DNA from: Planktothrix rubescens CCAP 1459/22
GTDB taxonomy: Bacteria > Cyanobacteriota > Cyanobacteriia > Cyanobacteriales > Microcoleaceae
NCBI GenBank assembly: GCA_904830895.1
Contig: LR882958.1
Location: 1 to 64,000, forward strand
Direction: 5' to 3'
DNA length: 64,000 nucleotides
The notes below the pieces were generated by a model. It did no database searches. It was not told the origin of the DNA and worked only from the letters and a program-made list of their open reading frames with translations. The translations under genes were made by a program, and so were the position numbers. Position 1 is the stretch's first letter; each line of letters begins with the position of its first letter. Shown in pieces: positions 1 through 9,258 of the stretch.

Positions 1-903
1 AAAGCCAAACCACTAACAGTATAGAGGAGATAAAATACTGCCATATCGACAAAAACCCCACTAAAACCCACAACCCCAAACCGCAAAAACCGCGTTATAG
101 GCCATCTGGCTAAACGTAATTTAACTAATGTTGTAAATATTCAATATACTGTTTCCAAGTAACTTTGCTTTCTCCTTCCAAGCGTTCTTGGAACACATAA
201 CCCACTTCTCCCACCCAACGAATTTGCCCCCGACCTAACACTTCAATCAGGATTTTATAACCAATAGGATCAAGAGTTCTTCCAGCAATTGCCTCCCTTC
301 TCACCATAAAATAACCACTCATCGGATCAGAAACTCTACCAATAACACCGGGTAAAATAATTAAATCCTAAAACCTGCGCTCCCCTCGATAAAAAGCGCC
401 TAATCACACTCCAATCACTAACACCACCGCCTTCAACATGGCGACTACCAACGGCTAAATCCGCACCCCGTTCTATTTCAGATAAAAGTTGTAATAAACT
501 TTCTGGAGGATGTTGTAAATCCGCATCAATTACCCCTAAAATTTCCCCTCTAGCCACTTGCCAACCCCTAATTACAGCAGTTGATAATCCCCCGTTCTTC
601 CTGACGTCGCATCACCCGCAATTGTGGGAAATTCTGGGATTAACTCCGCCGCAACTTTCCAAGTTAAATCCGGGCTATCATCATCAACAATAATTAACTC
701 ATATTCATGAGGAATTACTCCGTCTAATAACTGAGTTAATTGTTGAACAATGGTCTAACATTTTCGCTTTCTTTGTAAGTGGGAATGATCAAGGATAATC
801 TAATCGCAAACTCACTAATTTCCGTTGAAATATTGGCTTGGGCAGGAATCTGTAATGGCCCAGTTGGAACCGGAATTAAATTATTGACTTCAGGAAAATT
901 CAT
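1..903 (-). pseudogene. Dolichol-phosphate-mannose-type glycosyltransferase with GtrA-like tail, degenerate
   Basis: The minus strand reads a GT2 family glycosyltransferase in pieces. From an ATG at 903 come an N-terminal extension, then LSLIIPTYKESENV and IIVDDDSPDLTW in another frame, then ARGEILGVIDADLQHPPESL and VGSRHVEGGGVSDW, then DPMSGYFMVRR. The last piece runs into a hydrophobic segment (RFLRFGVVGFSGVFVDMAVF) typical of a GtrA membrane domain and leaves the window at base 1. The pieces lie in order but in different frames, with breaks near 742, 600, 355 and 124, so at least four small indels are needed. Family enzymes transfer a sugar from a nucleotide donor to a polyprenyl phosphate. 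No intact product is possible here. The 3' end is outside the window. Confidence 0.85.
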
Positions 904-933
904 ATTGGGTTTGACCTCATTAATTGTTACTGT

Positions 934-1143
934 TTACATATCATTAAATCTAACACGACCCGTCTGAACATAATCAAATACTCGATTAATTTGGTTACGT
1001 TCAGATTCGGTAATATCTTTATCAGATAAAATAGCCGACATTAATCTCAAATAATCAGCATGACCCAGTTGACCAGAATTGACAATCCGATCCGTCACTT
1101 GACTAATTGAGATTTTAGAGCGAGTGGGAAGTGTCCACAACAT
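934..1143 (-). CDS. Small conserved cyanobacterial protein, function unknown
   Basis: A 69-residue protein starting MLWTLPTRSKIS and ending RVRFNDM. It has no signal peptide or membrane segment and looks helical, with a short charged stretch (SDKDITESERNQINRVFDYV). Such small proteins are common in cyanobacteria, but I know no function. It lies 30 bp upstream of the dead glycosyltransferase on the same strand, so it was probably the first gene of that transcript. The frame is clean and the start is ATG. Confidence 0.65.
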   Translation of the reverse strand: MLWTLPTRSKISISQVTDRIVNSGQLGHADYLRLMSAILSDKDITESERNQINRVFDYVQTGRVRFNDM

Positions 1144-1274
1144 TTTAATCTTAACCTCTCTAATTTAACTATTGACTAATTTTGCGATAAAATTTGCTAA
1201 ACTAACGAATTAGGCTCCGCAAAGTCTTAACTATTCTAAACCCTAATCAAATCATTTGGTGGAGATTGCTTTTT

Positions 1275-1850
1275 ATGCAAATTGAACGAATTCCAGTCCT
1301 CTCTGATAACTATATTTTTTTACTGCATGATCCTGATCGGAAAATTGCCGCCGTTGTTGACCCCGCAGAAGCCGATCCCGTTTTACAACATTTACAGAGA
1401 TTAGACGCTGAATTAGTTGCAATTTTTAACACTCACCATCACAGCGATCATATTGGGGGAAATACTCAACTGATTAAACAATATCCCCATCTTACCGTTT
1501 ATGGAGGTGAAGAAGATCGAGGCAGAATCCCCGGTCAAATGGTATTTTTAAAACCGGGTGATCAAGTTCAATTTGGGGATCAAATCGGGCAAGTTTTATT
1601 TGTTCCCGGTCATACAAAAGCCCATATTGCCTATTATTTTCCGCCCCAAAATCCCGATCAACCGGGGGATTTATTCTGCGGGGATACCCTATTTGCCGGG
1701 GGCTGTGGCCGTTTATTTGAAGGTACTCCCCAACAAATGTTGACATCTTTAAATCAATTCCGAAATCTCCCAGAAACCACTAGGGTTTGGTGTGCCCACG
1801 AATATACTCTTAATAACTTAAAATTTGCCTTAACGGTTGATGCTGATAAT
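1275..1850 (+). pseudogene. gloB: Glyoxalase II (hydroxyacylglutathione hydrolase), 5' part of a split gene
   Basis: This is the first 192 codons of glyoxalase II, which hydrolyses S-lactoylglutathione in methylglyoxal detoxification. The start is the ATG at 1275 ([17 protein letters not shown]), the canonical beginning; a TTG 9 bp upstream is less likely. The metallo-beta-lactamase fold is clear: the THHHSDH metal motif, [18 protein letters not shown] and [13 protein letters not shown]. The frame ends three codons after the homology stops (VDADN then Arg-stop at 1856). The missing C-terminal substrate domain is found 4.6 kb downstream at 6450-6647 in the same orientation. The 192 and 65 codons sum to 257, the usual family length. 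The truncated protein keeps its metal ligands but lacks the glutathione-binding C-terminal helices, so activity is doubtful. Confidence 0.93.
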
Positions 1851-1897
1851 CGCTAAAATTATAGTTAATAAAATTAATCAGGACTTATACAAAAAGA

Positions 1898-2104
1898 TTG
1901 GCTGATAGAATCCTACAAGAAGTTTTAGAAATAGATTTAGAGAAGTCGGAATTAATTGCCATCCTCGAAAAAAGAACACAAGAAGAAATCAAAAAAGTGT
2001 TGATGAGATGGGGAACATAAGTGTTAGAAAAGATAGAAGAAGTCAGCATAGATCTGTGAAAAGGATACAAAAGCTTAGTCTTAAAAAATTTACATCTAAA
2101 TTAA
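1898..2104 (+). pseudogene. ISL3-family transposase fragment
   Basis: One plus-strand frame reads LADRILQEVLEIDLEKSEL, then a stop at 2018, VLEKIEEVSIDL, a stop at 2057, and KGYKSLV. The sequence EEVSIDLWKGYKSLV is a hallmark of ISL3-type DDE transposases (the catalytic D is in SIDL), and the second stop is TGA where Trp would be expected. It is a dead internal fragment with no recognisable IS ends. It lies 48 bp inside the left breakpoint of the segment inserted in gloB, so it may mark how that segment arrived. Confidence 0.7.
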
Positions 2105-2351
2105 AAGTATTCCTGATCTACAAATTTGAACTAGAAAAGTAGAGTGTTAAGACTGGAAAACTCAATTATTCATGAACTGGGTAGTTTAGGTTGAAGTCAA
2201 TAACATCCCCACTTATTTTAGAGGAATGAAATCCGGTTATTAACCCCCCTTAATTAAAATTTTAAGCCCGTTAAAACGCTTATTTGTGTGCATTAATTCG
2301 TGGGTTTAATCATCGGATTTATTCTGCCATCATACCAAAAGGAGTCTAATT

Positions 2352-2579
2352 ATGTTACACCAAAGTCTGATCTCTTTAACCCTAATCGGGTTATCGGTGA
2401 TTACAGCAACTCAAGCAAAAGCTTCAGAGTTGACTATTTCCAATTCTATTGTTAAGTTTCCCTGTAGCATTCACAACAATACGACCCTAAAACAACAGCA
2501 TTTACCCTCTATTTGTTCTCAAGCTAGGGAGGAAGGTCAAGAAATAATTAAAGATACGGGTAGACCGCCACGAGATTAA
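2352..2579 (+). CDS. Small secreted hypothetical protein
   Basis: A 75-residue protein with a good ribosome-binding site (AAGGAG, 8 bp before the ATG). Residues 1-24 form a typical signal peptide with the hydrophobic core ISLTLIGLSVITATQ and a likely cleavage after AKA. The mature part is about 50 residues and has two cysteines (FPCSIH and PSICSQ) that could form a disulfide, ending KDTGRPPRD. I do not recognise a family. It sits alone between the transposase remnant and a MITE, inside the segment that splits gloB. Confidence 0.55.
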   Translation: MLHQSLISLTLIGLSVITATQAKASELTISNSIVKFPCSIHNNTTLKQQHLPSICSQAREEGQEIIKDTGRPPRD

Positions 2580-2683
2580 TATATAGCAAGAGGCAATAGG
2601 GAATAGGCAATCTCGCTATAGGTAAATACTTACTGTGAGCAGCTTTTAGCTTTCAAGAATGTCCTAATAGATGCGGCAACTGC

Positions 2684-2812
2684 TAAGTAGTTGCACAAAA
2701 TAAATTACCTAGTTGAGAAAGGGAACAGCCCCCCCAAACCCCCCGTGCACGGGGGGCTAGGGGGGGAGGGAACAGGGTATAGGATGTGTAATTAATTTTG
2801 TTTAGGTACTTA
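2684..2812. repeat. 129-bp MITE-like element with terminal inverted repeats
   Basis: The two ends are imperfect inverted repeats of about 25 bp, both beginning TAAGTA and both containing ACAAAAT(T/A)AATTAC. The centre holds AGGGAACAG followed by the C/G-rich palindrome CCCCCCGTGCACGGGGGG. A second copy of exactly the same length, once its IS is removed, lies at 32115-33676. There is no coding potential. The element is probably moved in trans by some transposase. Confidence 0.75.
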
Positions 2813-2845
2813 TAAATCCATAATTAGTTGCAAATCCATCTTTTA

Positions 2846-2873
2846 GTAGAGACGTTGTATACAACGTCTCTAC
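2846..2873. repeat. Perfect 28-bp palindrome (GTAGAGACGTTGTA and its complement)
   Basis: A perfect inverted repeat with no loop, 5 bp beyond the stop codon of the WD40 gene. A near-identical copy lies at 41050-41077, and a longer-looped relative sharing the GTAGAGACG arms is at 10004-10059. All three lie just after gene 3' ends, so the RNA hairpin could act as a terminator or 3' stabiliser. No U-tract follows. Confidence 0.6.
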
Positions 2874-2877
2874 AATT

Positions 2878-4896
2878 TTAGCGAGAATGATTAAACTCAT
2901 CACAATTTTTTTTGTTTCTATCACTAATATTAGGATTAGTTTCTAAATAATTAGAAAGCTGATCACAAGCCTGATCTAGTAAAATATCAGGATATTTATT
3001 CACTTTATTAGTATCAATATTCCAAATACTAATTCGACTAACTTGATTCGGATCTGTTTTTTGAATTCCGACTAAGCTTTTCCCATCAGGGCTAAAATTA
3101 ACTGATAAAATAGGTTCTAAACTTGGCTTTAAAGTTGTAATTAAATTTCCATTAACATCCCAAAGCTTAATTGTACCATCTGCACTGGCAGAAGCCAAAA
3201 TTTTACTATTAGGGCTAAAATTAACTTCATAAATTACTTTCCAGTGTTTTCCTAAAACAACAGAAGTTTGCAGGGGTTCCCAGGTTGAATTTTGCTTTTT
3301 CCAAATTGAAATAGATTCTCCATCTTTACTAGCTGCAATCAATTGTCCATCGGGACTAAAACTAACAGAACTAAATCGAATTTTAGCCGCAATTAAGGAA
3401 GTGATAAAACGCCCTTTACTGACATCCCATAGGTTAACAGTTTTATCATTACTCGCAGAAGCTAAAATTTTACTATCGGGACTAAAACTTAAATCATTGA
3501 TTTGTTCTTTATGACCCTCCAAAGTCTGTTTTAAGGTTCCATCAATTCCCCAAATCCGAATTTTATTGTCATTGCTGGCGGTCGCAATAAACTGATTATT
3601 AGGGCTAAAAACCACAGTCCAAACAGCCGATGGATGAACAATAGTATTAATTTTCTTACCTTCTAAATCCCAAATTTTTACTGTTTTATCGTCGCTGGCT
3701 GATGCAATCATTTTTTGGTCAGGACTAAAACTGACATTATTAACCGTATCACTATGACCCCTAAACGTCTGTTTTACTTCTCCATTTAAAGTCCATAATA
3801 CAACAACATGATCATTGGTTCTTAAATCTTTGCCAGGAGAAGCAACTAAATCACTATTTTTACCCAAAAAATTACTACTATAAATTTTATAATCTTTCAG
3901 TTGAATCATTCGAGGTAGGGCTTGTAAATTCCAAACTCTAACGATACCATCTTGACTTGCAGAAACCAACATCTCTTTTTGCTTAGAAAAACTGACTTGA
4001 TTAATCCCACCCTTGTGTCCTTGCAGAGTCGAAATTAACAAACCTTCCTTTGTCCAAATTTTAATCATTTCATCCGTATTTCCCGTAGCAATTAAATTAC
4101 CATCTCGACTAAAATCAACACTATTAACCGCTTGTTGATATCCTGCTAAACTTCTAATTAATTGACCTTCTCGACTCCATAATTTCACGGTTTTATCATC
4201 ACTCGCCGAGGCAATTATTTGACTATCAGGACTAAAAATAATACTCCAAATTGGTTTAGAATGGGCTGGAATTGTTTTAATGAGTTCCCCCTGGCGAGTC
4301 CAAATATTAATTATGCCATCTTCACTTGATGAAGCAATAAGTTGATTATCAGGACTAAAAACAACGCTGAGAACAGGTGTTTTATGTCCATTTAAGGTTT
4401 TAATTAAGTTACCATTTAAACTCCAAATTTTAACTGTTTTATCTTTACTTGCGGAAGCAATTTGTTGACCATCAGGACTAAAACTAACCCATTTGACTTC
4501 ATCTTTATGTCCTTCCAATGTTCTAATAATTGTTCCATCTTTTGTCCAAAGTTTTATTGTCTTATCCTTACTCGCCGAGGCAATAAGTTGACTATTCGGA
4601 CTAAAGGTAACAAACCAAACAGACTTTTTATGTCCTTTTAAAGTCTGAATAACTTTACCTTCACGATTCCATAATTTAATCGTTTTATCTTCACTTGCAG
4701 AAGCAATCAGTTGATTATCAGGACTAATACTCACACTTAAAACATTATTTTTGTCATGTCCATCTAAAATATTTTCCTCTTGAATCACTTGAACAGCAAT
4801 ACTTAATTTGCTCTGAGTTTCTTGCTCAATGGCAGATTTAGGGGTTTGATGAGATAACAACTTTCCGGCGGTGACTAAGGTTAATAAGGCTTCAAG
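2878..4896 (-). pseudogene. WD40 double-propeller half of a STAND NTPase, downstream of an amber codon
   Basis: This continues the NTPase frame directly after an in-frame TAG at 4897-4899: LEALLTLVTAGK, then 14 WD40 repeats such as VSFSPDGQQIASASKDKTVKIW. Fourteen repeats fit two seven-bladed propellers. Restart at a TTG (4858) could give a free 660-residue WD40 protein, but there is no good ribosome-binding site. In this family the propellers sense a ligand for the N-terminal STAND ATPase. Repeats 7, 8 and 12 are the most degenerate. The C-terminus is a Cys-containing tail (LLDQACDQLSNYLET) seen in the family. The frame is otherwise open, so the break looks recent. Confidence 0.8.
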
Positions 4897-6440
4897 CTAA
4901 TTATTTTCTGTGGTTAAAGCTGTGTATTTAGTATTTTCTAAAGCTAAGTTAACTTGTTTATTTTTAACTTCTGAAATTCTTAAAAATCCTAATGCTAAGG
5001 TTAATAAAAGTGCCATTCCACCACCAATTATCGTCGAACGGGCAAAAAGTTGCCAAAGTTCTTTATTTTTGGCTTCTGCTTGTTGGCGTTTTTTGGTTTC
5101 TATCTCCAACTGTTCTAAAATTACAGAACCACGATTTTGACGAATTAAACCGACTAAATAATCATGTACCAGTTGATACCGTTCCACCGGAATTTCAGGT
5201 AAAAGAAAAACTAAACCAGAGAGGACAAAAATCTTCAGAACCGTATCCAAATTTTGATTAATATTGTCAAAATGGTTGGTTATTTCTTTGATTCCTCGGA
5301 CTAAATCAGCGCGAGTTTTTAAAGGACGAGTATTATTTTCATCCGTTAGTAAATAAAGCACTAACTCCGCTAAACTTTTATTACTTAAACCACAATCTTG
5401 AATCACTTCATCTAAATAGTCTTCAACTAACTGTTTCTTTTGTCCCGCTTGTTGATATTGTTGTAATGTGTTAATATTTTGAGCCTGCAACTGAGAACCC
5501 ACAACTTGTAATTCTATTGGTCGAATTTCTCCTAAATCTTCAGCTAAATCTTCAACTAATTTTTCAATTAGAGCAGGTTCAAGGACACATTGAGTTCTTT
5601 CTGTTAAACTTTGAATCACAGATTTAGCTTCTTCTCGTGTAAAGTTCCCAATATATGATAGAATGTTTTTATCTAAAATATTATTCCCAATACTTTCTAA
5701 ATAGCCTTGACGACTACATTCTAATAAATAGTGTAAGTAATCTTCTCGTAAGGATAAAACAATTTTTACATAGGGAATATCTAAGCAATCTTTGATGAAT
5801 TTATAACAGGTTTGTCGCTGTTGATTATCTTTGCAAGCAAAGAAAAATTCTTCAAATTGGTCAAAGATAATCACAACCCAGAAATTTTGATTGACTAAAG
5901 CTCTAATTTGCTCTAAAATTATCTCTTGATTATTGAAAATAGAAGAATCTAACTCAATATTTTTAAACTCCCTAATTCCCTTGGCTAAAGCCCGAGAAAA
6001 TTCCCGACTAAAATTGGTATAAACTTGCAGTAATACTGGGATACAGTAACGAGTTTCAATCGTATTTTTTTGTAATTCTGGAATAAATCCCGCTTGCAAA
6101 ATCGAACTTTTACCCACTCCAGACTGTCCATAAATCACTGTTAATCGACAATCATTTCTTCTAATGCGTTCACACAGCCAATTTACCACGGATAAACGAC
6201 CGGAAGCACTAATTTCGGGATTAATAATTTTGGGGTAGTTAACTGGGGGTAAACCGGGGTTAGTAATGCTTTGAATATGTCCGAGTCTTCCGGCTCCGAT
6301 AAACGCTCTTAATCTAAATTGTTGTTCAATTTCCCGACGTTTTTGTTTGATTTCATAAGCCATTAAATATTCGCCTTTTTGGAAATATAAATCCTGTAAA
6401 AGTTGTAAAATTTTAATATAGAGGTCTGGGTCATAGTGAG
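4897..6440 (-). pseudogene. STAND-type NTPase half, N-terminally truncated and ending at an amber codon
   Basis: From about 6440 the frame reads HYDPDLYIKILQLLQDLYFQ, then EQQFRLRAFIGAGRLG, a P-loop GQSGVGKSS, a Walker B-like VVIIFDQFEEFF, and a winged-helix-like region. A membrane segment (STIIGGGMALLLTLALGFLRI) and a coiled tail up to TTENN-stop follow. This is the nSTAND ATPase plus effector layout of large cyanobacterial WD40 proteins. The stop at 4897-4899 is in frame with the WD40 half, so one base change (CAG to TAG is likely) splits the gene. The upstream side is cut at the junction with gloB: reading back beyond about 6440 gives antisense gloB and then a stop at 6478. The best remaining start is ATG at 6361-6363. 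Confidence 0.85.
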
Positions 6441-6449
6441 GTTTAGTTC

Positions 6450-6647
6450 GGAGATTTACAGGATCGTTTTCAAGAAGTTACCGTAGCCCGCAGTCAAAAT
6501 CAAGCCACAATTCCTTCAAATATTGGTTTAGAAAAACGCACTAATCCTTTTTTGCGTTGGGATATTCCCAGTCTACAAATGGCGGTGAATAGCCATGATC
6601 CCGTTCAAACCTTTGCTCGTTTACGGGGAATGAAGGATCAATTTTAA
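6450..6647 (+). pseudogene. gloB: Glyoxalase II, 3' part of the split gene
   Basis: The plus strand reads [11 protein letters not shown], then [18 protein letters not shown], then [13 protein letters not shown]-stop. This is the C-terminal substrate-binding domain of glyoxalase II and exactly the part missing from the copy at 1275-1850. The codon phase is that of the 5' part: GAT AAT at 1845-1850 followed by GGA GAT at 6450-6455 restores the gene. It has no start codon or promoter of its own and is antisense to the cut end of the STAND gene. Confidence 0.93.
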
Positions 6648-6654
6648 GGTTAAA

Positions 6655-6726
6655 TCAAAGTTCCCAATCTTCAATTTGTAAGTTGGGAACTCGACTAAAT
6701 TCTGTGGTATTGTGAGTGACTAAAAC
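6655..6726 (-). pseudogene. VapC toxin remnant (last 23 codons)
   Basis: Directly after the antitoxin stop the same strand reads VLVTHNTTEFSRVPNLQIED and ends WEL-stop. The pattern TxNxxEFxRVPxLxxEDW is the extreme C-terminus of VapC/PIN ribonucleases. The first 100 or so codons, with the catalytic acids, are gone, apparently by a deletion starting just after the antitoxin stop codon. Confidence 0.75.
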
Positions 6727-6966
6727 TCAAAACAAATTCTCCCTAATTTCATATTGTCCTTGATTTTCTCGGACTAATGGTTCACCCACCCAGCCACCAA
6801 TTACCTCCTCAAAAAACCCAGGTTGCCAATTTTCATGTTTCAGGTTTTCACTAGCGGCTTGAAAGATCACAATAGCTTCTAAGTCTCTATCTTTAAATTC
6901 TGCTGGCATTTGTACTCGTAATATTCCATCCTTACCAATGCGTCCTTTGAACTGAATACTCTGCAT
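6727..6966 (-). CDS. Antitoxin-like protein, orphaned by loss of its toxin
   Basis: 79 residues, MQSIQFKGRIGKDGILRVQM at the start, then EFKDRDLEAIVIFQ and a C-terminal FFEEVIGGWVGEPLVRE. This is the common cyanobacterial small protein encoded upstream of VapC-type PIN toxins: an N-terminal AbrB-like strand region for DNA binding and a C-terminal toxin-binding tail. GGAGG lies 6 bp before the ATG. Only a 23-codon toxin stub follows, so it may persist as a solitary antitoxin. Confidence 0.7.
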   Translation of the reverse strand: MQSIQFKGRIGKDGILRVQMPAEFKDRDLEAIVIFQAASENLKHENWQPGFFEEVIGGWVGEPLVRENQGQYEIRENLF

Positions 6967-7009
6967 AGCAGCCTCCGGGGTGAATCCTGATCCAACTCAG
7001 TCTGTATTG

Positions 7010-7082
7010 TATAGCAGGGAACACCGGAACAGCCCCCCCAAACCCCCCGTGCACGGGGGGCTAGGGGGGAGGGAACAGGGAG
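7010..7082. repeat. G/C-rich palindromic repeat with GGGAACA arms
   Basis: The sequence begins TATAGCAGGGAACACCGGAA, has CCCCCCGTGCACGGGGGG at its centre and ends GAGGGAACAGGG. It matches 18741-18817 in the opposite orientation, including the TATAGCAGGGAACA edge. It shares only its core with the 129-bp MITE. It lies between the antitoxin gene and rplI, upstream of both. Confidence 0.7.
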
Positions 7083-7180
7083 AGTATCCTCAACCGGGGT
7101 AAGTTGATCATGGACTTGCGATCGCACCCTAATTTTGTTAATATAGAGTGTTTGGGTTAAAAAAAATATAGGAACTGATC

Positions 7181-7639
7181 ATGGCAAAGCGGACTCAAGT
7201 GGTTCTGACCAAAGATGTGATTAAATTGGGAAAAAATGGGGATCTCGTAGAAGTCGCCCCGGGTTATGCTCGTAACTATTTGATCCCTCAGAGTATAGCA
7301 GTTCGGGCTACCCCTGGGATTCTCAGACAGGTAGAACGGCGTCGAGAAGAAGAACGTCAACGTCAACTAGAACTGAAACAACAGGCTGAAGCTCAGAAAA
7401 AAGCCCTGGAAGCGGTGGGTGTGTTCAAAATTGCCAAACAAGTTGGGGAAGAAAACGCAATTTTTGGTACTGTTACCGAAAAAGAATTAGCAGAATTGAT
7501 TCAACAAGCAACGGGTCAAGAAGTTGATCGTCGGGAAATTACTCTCCCCAGTATCAGTAAATTAGGAACCTATAAAGCCAATATTAAGTTACATTCTGAC
7601 GTGACGGCTGATGTGGAAGTTGAAGTGGTTTCTCTGTAA
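7181..7639 (+). CDS. rplI: 50S ribosomal protein bL9
   Basis: 152 residues, the usual length for cyanobacterial bL9. The N-terminal rRNA-binding domain has the family signature [18 protein letters not shown], followed by the long connecting helix ([20 protein letters not shown]) and the C-terminal globular domain ([16 protein letters not shown]). The protein binds 23S rRNA near the base of the L1 stalk. AGGA lies 7 bp before the ATG. It is monocistronic and ends at a strong hairpin terminator shared with the convergent gene. Confidence 0.97.
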   Translation: MAKRTQVVLTKDVIKLGKNGDLVEVAPGYARNYLIPQSIAVRATPGILRQVERRREEERQRQLELKQQAEAQKKALEAVGVFKIAKQVGEENAIFGTVTEKELAELIQQATGQEVDRREITLPSISKLGTYKANIKLHSDVTADVEVEVVSL

Positions 7640-7665
7640 ATTTCATCAATTTCAAAGGTTTTTCC

Positions 7666-7697
7666 CTAAGCCCGAACTTGAGTTCAGGGCTTATTTT
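7666..7697. terminator. Bidirectional rho-independent terminator after rplI
   Basis: The arms AAGCCCGAAC and GTTCAGGGCTT pair with one bulged A around a TTGA loop and are followed by ATTTTTATT. It lies 28 bp after the rplI stop and touches the stop of the convergent TPR gene, so it can serve both. Confidence 0.75.
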
Positions 7698-9013
7698 TAT
7701 TCTTGTTCTTTGAAATAAGGTTCTTCAGTATCTAGTATAGCTTTGGCTTTTTCCAGAATATTAATCGCTTCTTGCTGTTGATTCAATTGTTGATAGGCGT
7801 GAGCTAGGGTAAATAAATACCATCCTTGATGATAGGAGGTTTCCCAGTCTAAAATCGACTGTTGCTCTGATGTTTTAGCCTGATAAGTGGAGCAGGTTTT
7901 AATTAACAAATTTTGAGCTTTTTCTGCTAAATTTCTGGCTTCTGAGGGAGAATTTTGAGCCAAAGAAACTTCTGCCAAAAAATGATAAGCCCGAGCTTCT
8001 CGGAAGGGATAACCGTAAGTCCGATTATAATGAATCGATTCTTTAGCAACGGTTTCTAATTCTTGCCATTGTTTTAATCCAAATAAAATATCAGCTAAAG
8101 CATTAATAAATTTAGCCACTAAATCCCAACGGTCAGCTTGTTTAAACCCTTCGATAGATTGAGTATAATAGGTTTTAGCTTGATGATAAGCAGATTCTTT
8201 TTGAAATCGATGTAAAATTCCGTAACTGTGCCACCAAAATCCAACATAAAATAATAACTGACTATGGCGAATTAAATGATTAGTTTGTTTCCAAAGCTGC
8301 AAACTTCGTTCATAATGTTGTAAAGCAACTGGATTAAAATGATCAGAAATTCGACCCAATATAAACTCTAAACCAGCCTCTAGTTCAATATCTAAGGGTT
8401 CTCCCCGCTTCTGTAACTCTTGGCGAGCCGATTCTAATTCTAATCTTAAAGGTGAACCAAACTCTAAATTAAAAGAAGAATTCGCCAAAAAAATACCAGC
8501 ACCACTATCTAATACTTTAACAGAAACTTGCTCTGTCATTTGTTTGATAAACTGTAATAAATCCTCCGTACTAATTTCAAAAGAAACTGAGGTTGACCAA
8601 CTATGAAAATCAGGAGCCAAGCGAATTAAAGATTGTAAGAGAAAATCTGTAACCCACAATACCAAAGGAAATTCAAATTTCCGGCGAAATTCCTCTCGCA
8701 TTTGATTCATAATTTTAATCAAAATTTCCAGTTGTTCGTTAGACTCCAAACCGGATATGATTAAAGCTATCGGGGGATTTTCTTCTCTTTCAATGGCTTT
8801 AACCAATGTATTATAAAGATTAGTAACATCGGCATCTATGACAATATTTTTAATTAAGTTAGAATGTTGTTCTTCTAATTGTTTAATAAATTTTTCTCTA
8901 ACCATTCTATAATTACAATGGGCTAAAATCAGAGAAAAATCGTGATTAAATCTGGTGAAAATTCGATTTAAAGTTTTTAAAGAATTTTGGTTATTTGCTT
9001 GTATTGCTTTCAT
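7697..9013 (-). CDS. TPR protein resembling the N-terminal module of STAND/WD40 proteins
   Basis: 438 residues. Residues 1-200 form an alpha/beta domain (FTRFNHDFSLILAHCNYR, then FPLVLWVTDFLLQSLIRLAP) that normally opens large cyanobacterial STAND/WD40 proteins. Residues 200-435 are TPR-like helices ending LEKAKAILDTEEPYFKEQE-stop. In full-length relatives that last motif runs on into a YDPxLYIKIL segment and the RAFIGAGRL motif that begins the ATPase. That continuation exists at 6440 and below, on the same strand, so this could be the detached front of the same gene or a truncated paralogue. There is no P-loop here. Start is ATG. Confidence 0.7.
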   Translation of the reverse strand: MKAIQANNQNSLKTLNRIFTRFNHDFSLILAHCNYRMVREKFIKQLEEQHSNLIKNIVIDADVTNLYNTLVKAIEREENPPIALIISGLESNEQLEILIKIMNQMREEFRRKFEFPLVLWVTDFLLQSLIRLAPDFHSWSTSVSFEISTEDLLQFIKQMTEQVSVKVLDSGAGIFLANSSFNLEFGSPLRLELESARQELQKRGEPLDIELEAGLEFILGRISDHFNPVALQHYERSLQLWKQTNHLIRHSQLLFYVGFWWHSYGILHRFQKESAYHQAKTYYTQSIEGFKQADRWDLVAKFINALADILFGLKQWQELETVAKESIHYNRTYGYPFREARAYHFLAEVSLAQNSPSEARNLAEKAQNLLIKTCSTYQAKTSEQQSILDWETSYHQGWYLFTLAHAYQQLNQQQEAINILEKAKAILDTEEPYFKEQE

Positions 9014-9258
9014 AAAATTTGGTTGGCTTCCTTTTCCATAAGGCGATAACTGTACTCAAATGTTTAAGTTGATAGGTCGAATCAATCAGTAAACGTTTAC
9101 TAGACCACCCTCACATCTCCCACAAGGATGATTCTTGTCGGTTGATTAATTAATCCCCATCTACTGAGTACGGCAATTGATCATTCAATTCAGGAATCGG
9201 AATGCACCCAATACTGCGGTTTTACTTTTACCTTCGCAGTTCTATTGATTTTTCCATG

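Noticed and set aside
9014-9258. Possible small RNA between the TPR gene and the frameshifted gene
   Set aside because: No stable hairpin, terminator or promoter pair could be identified.
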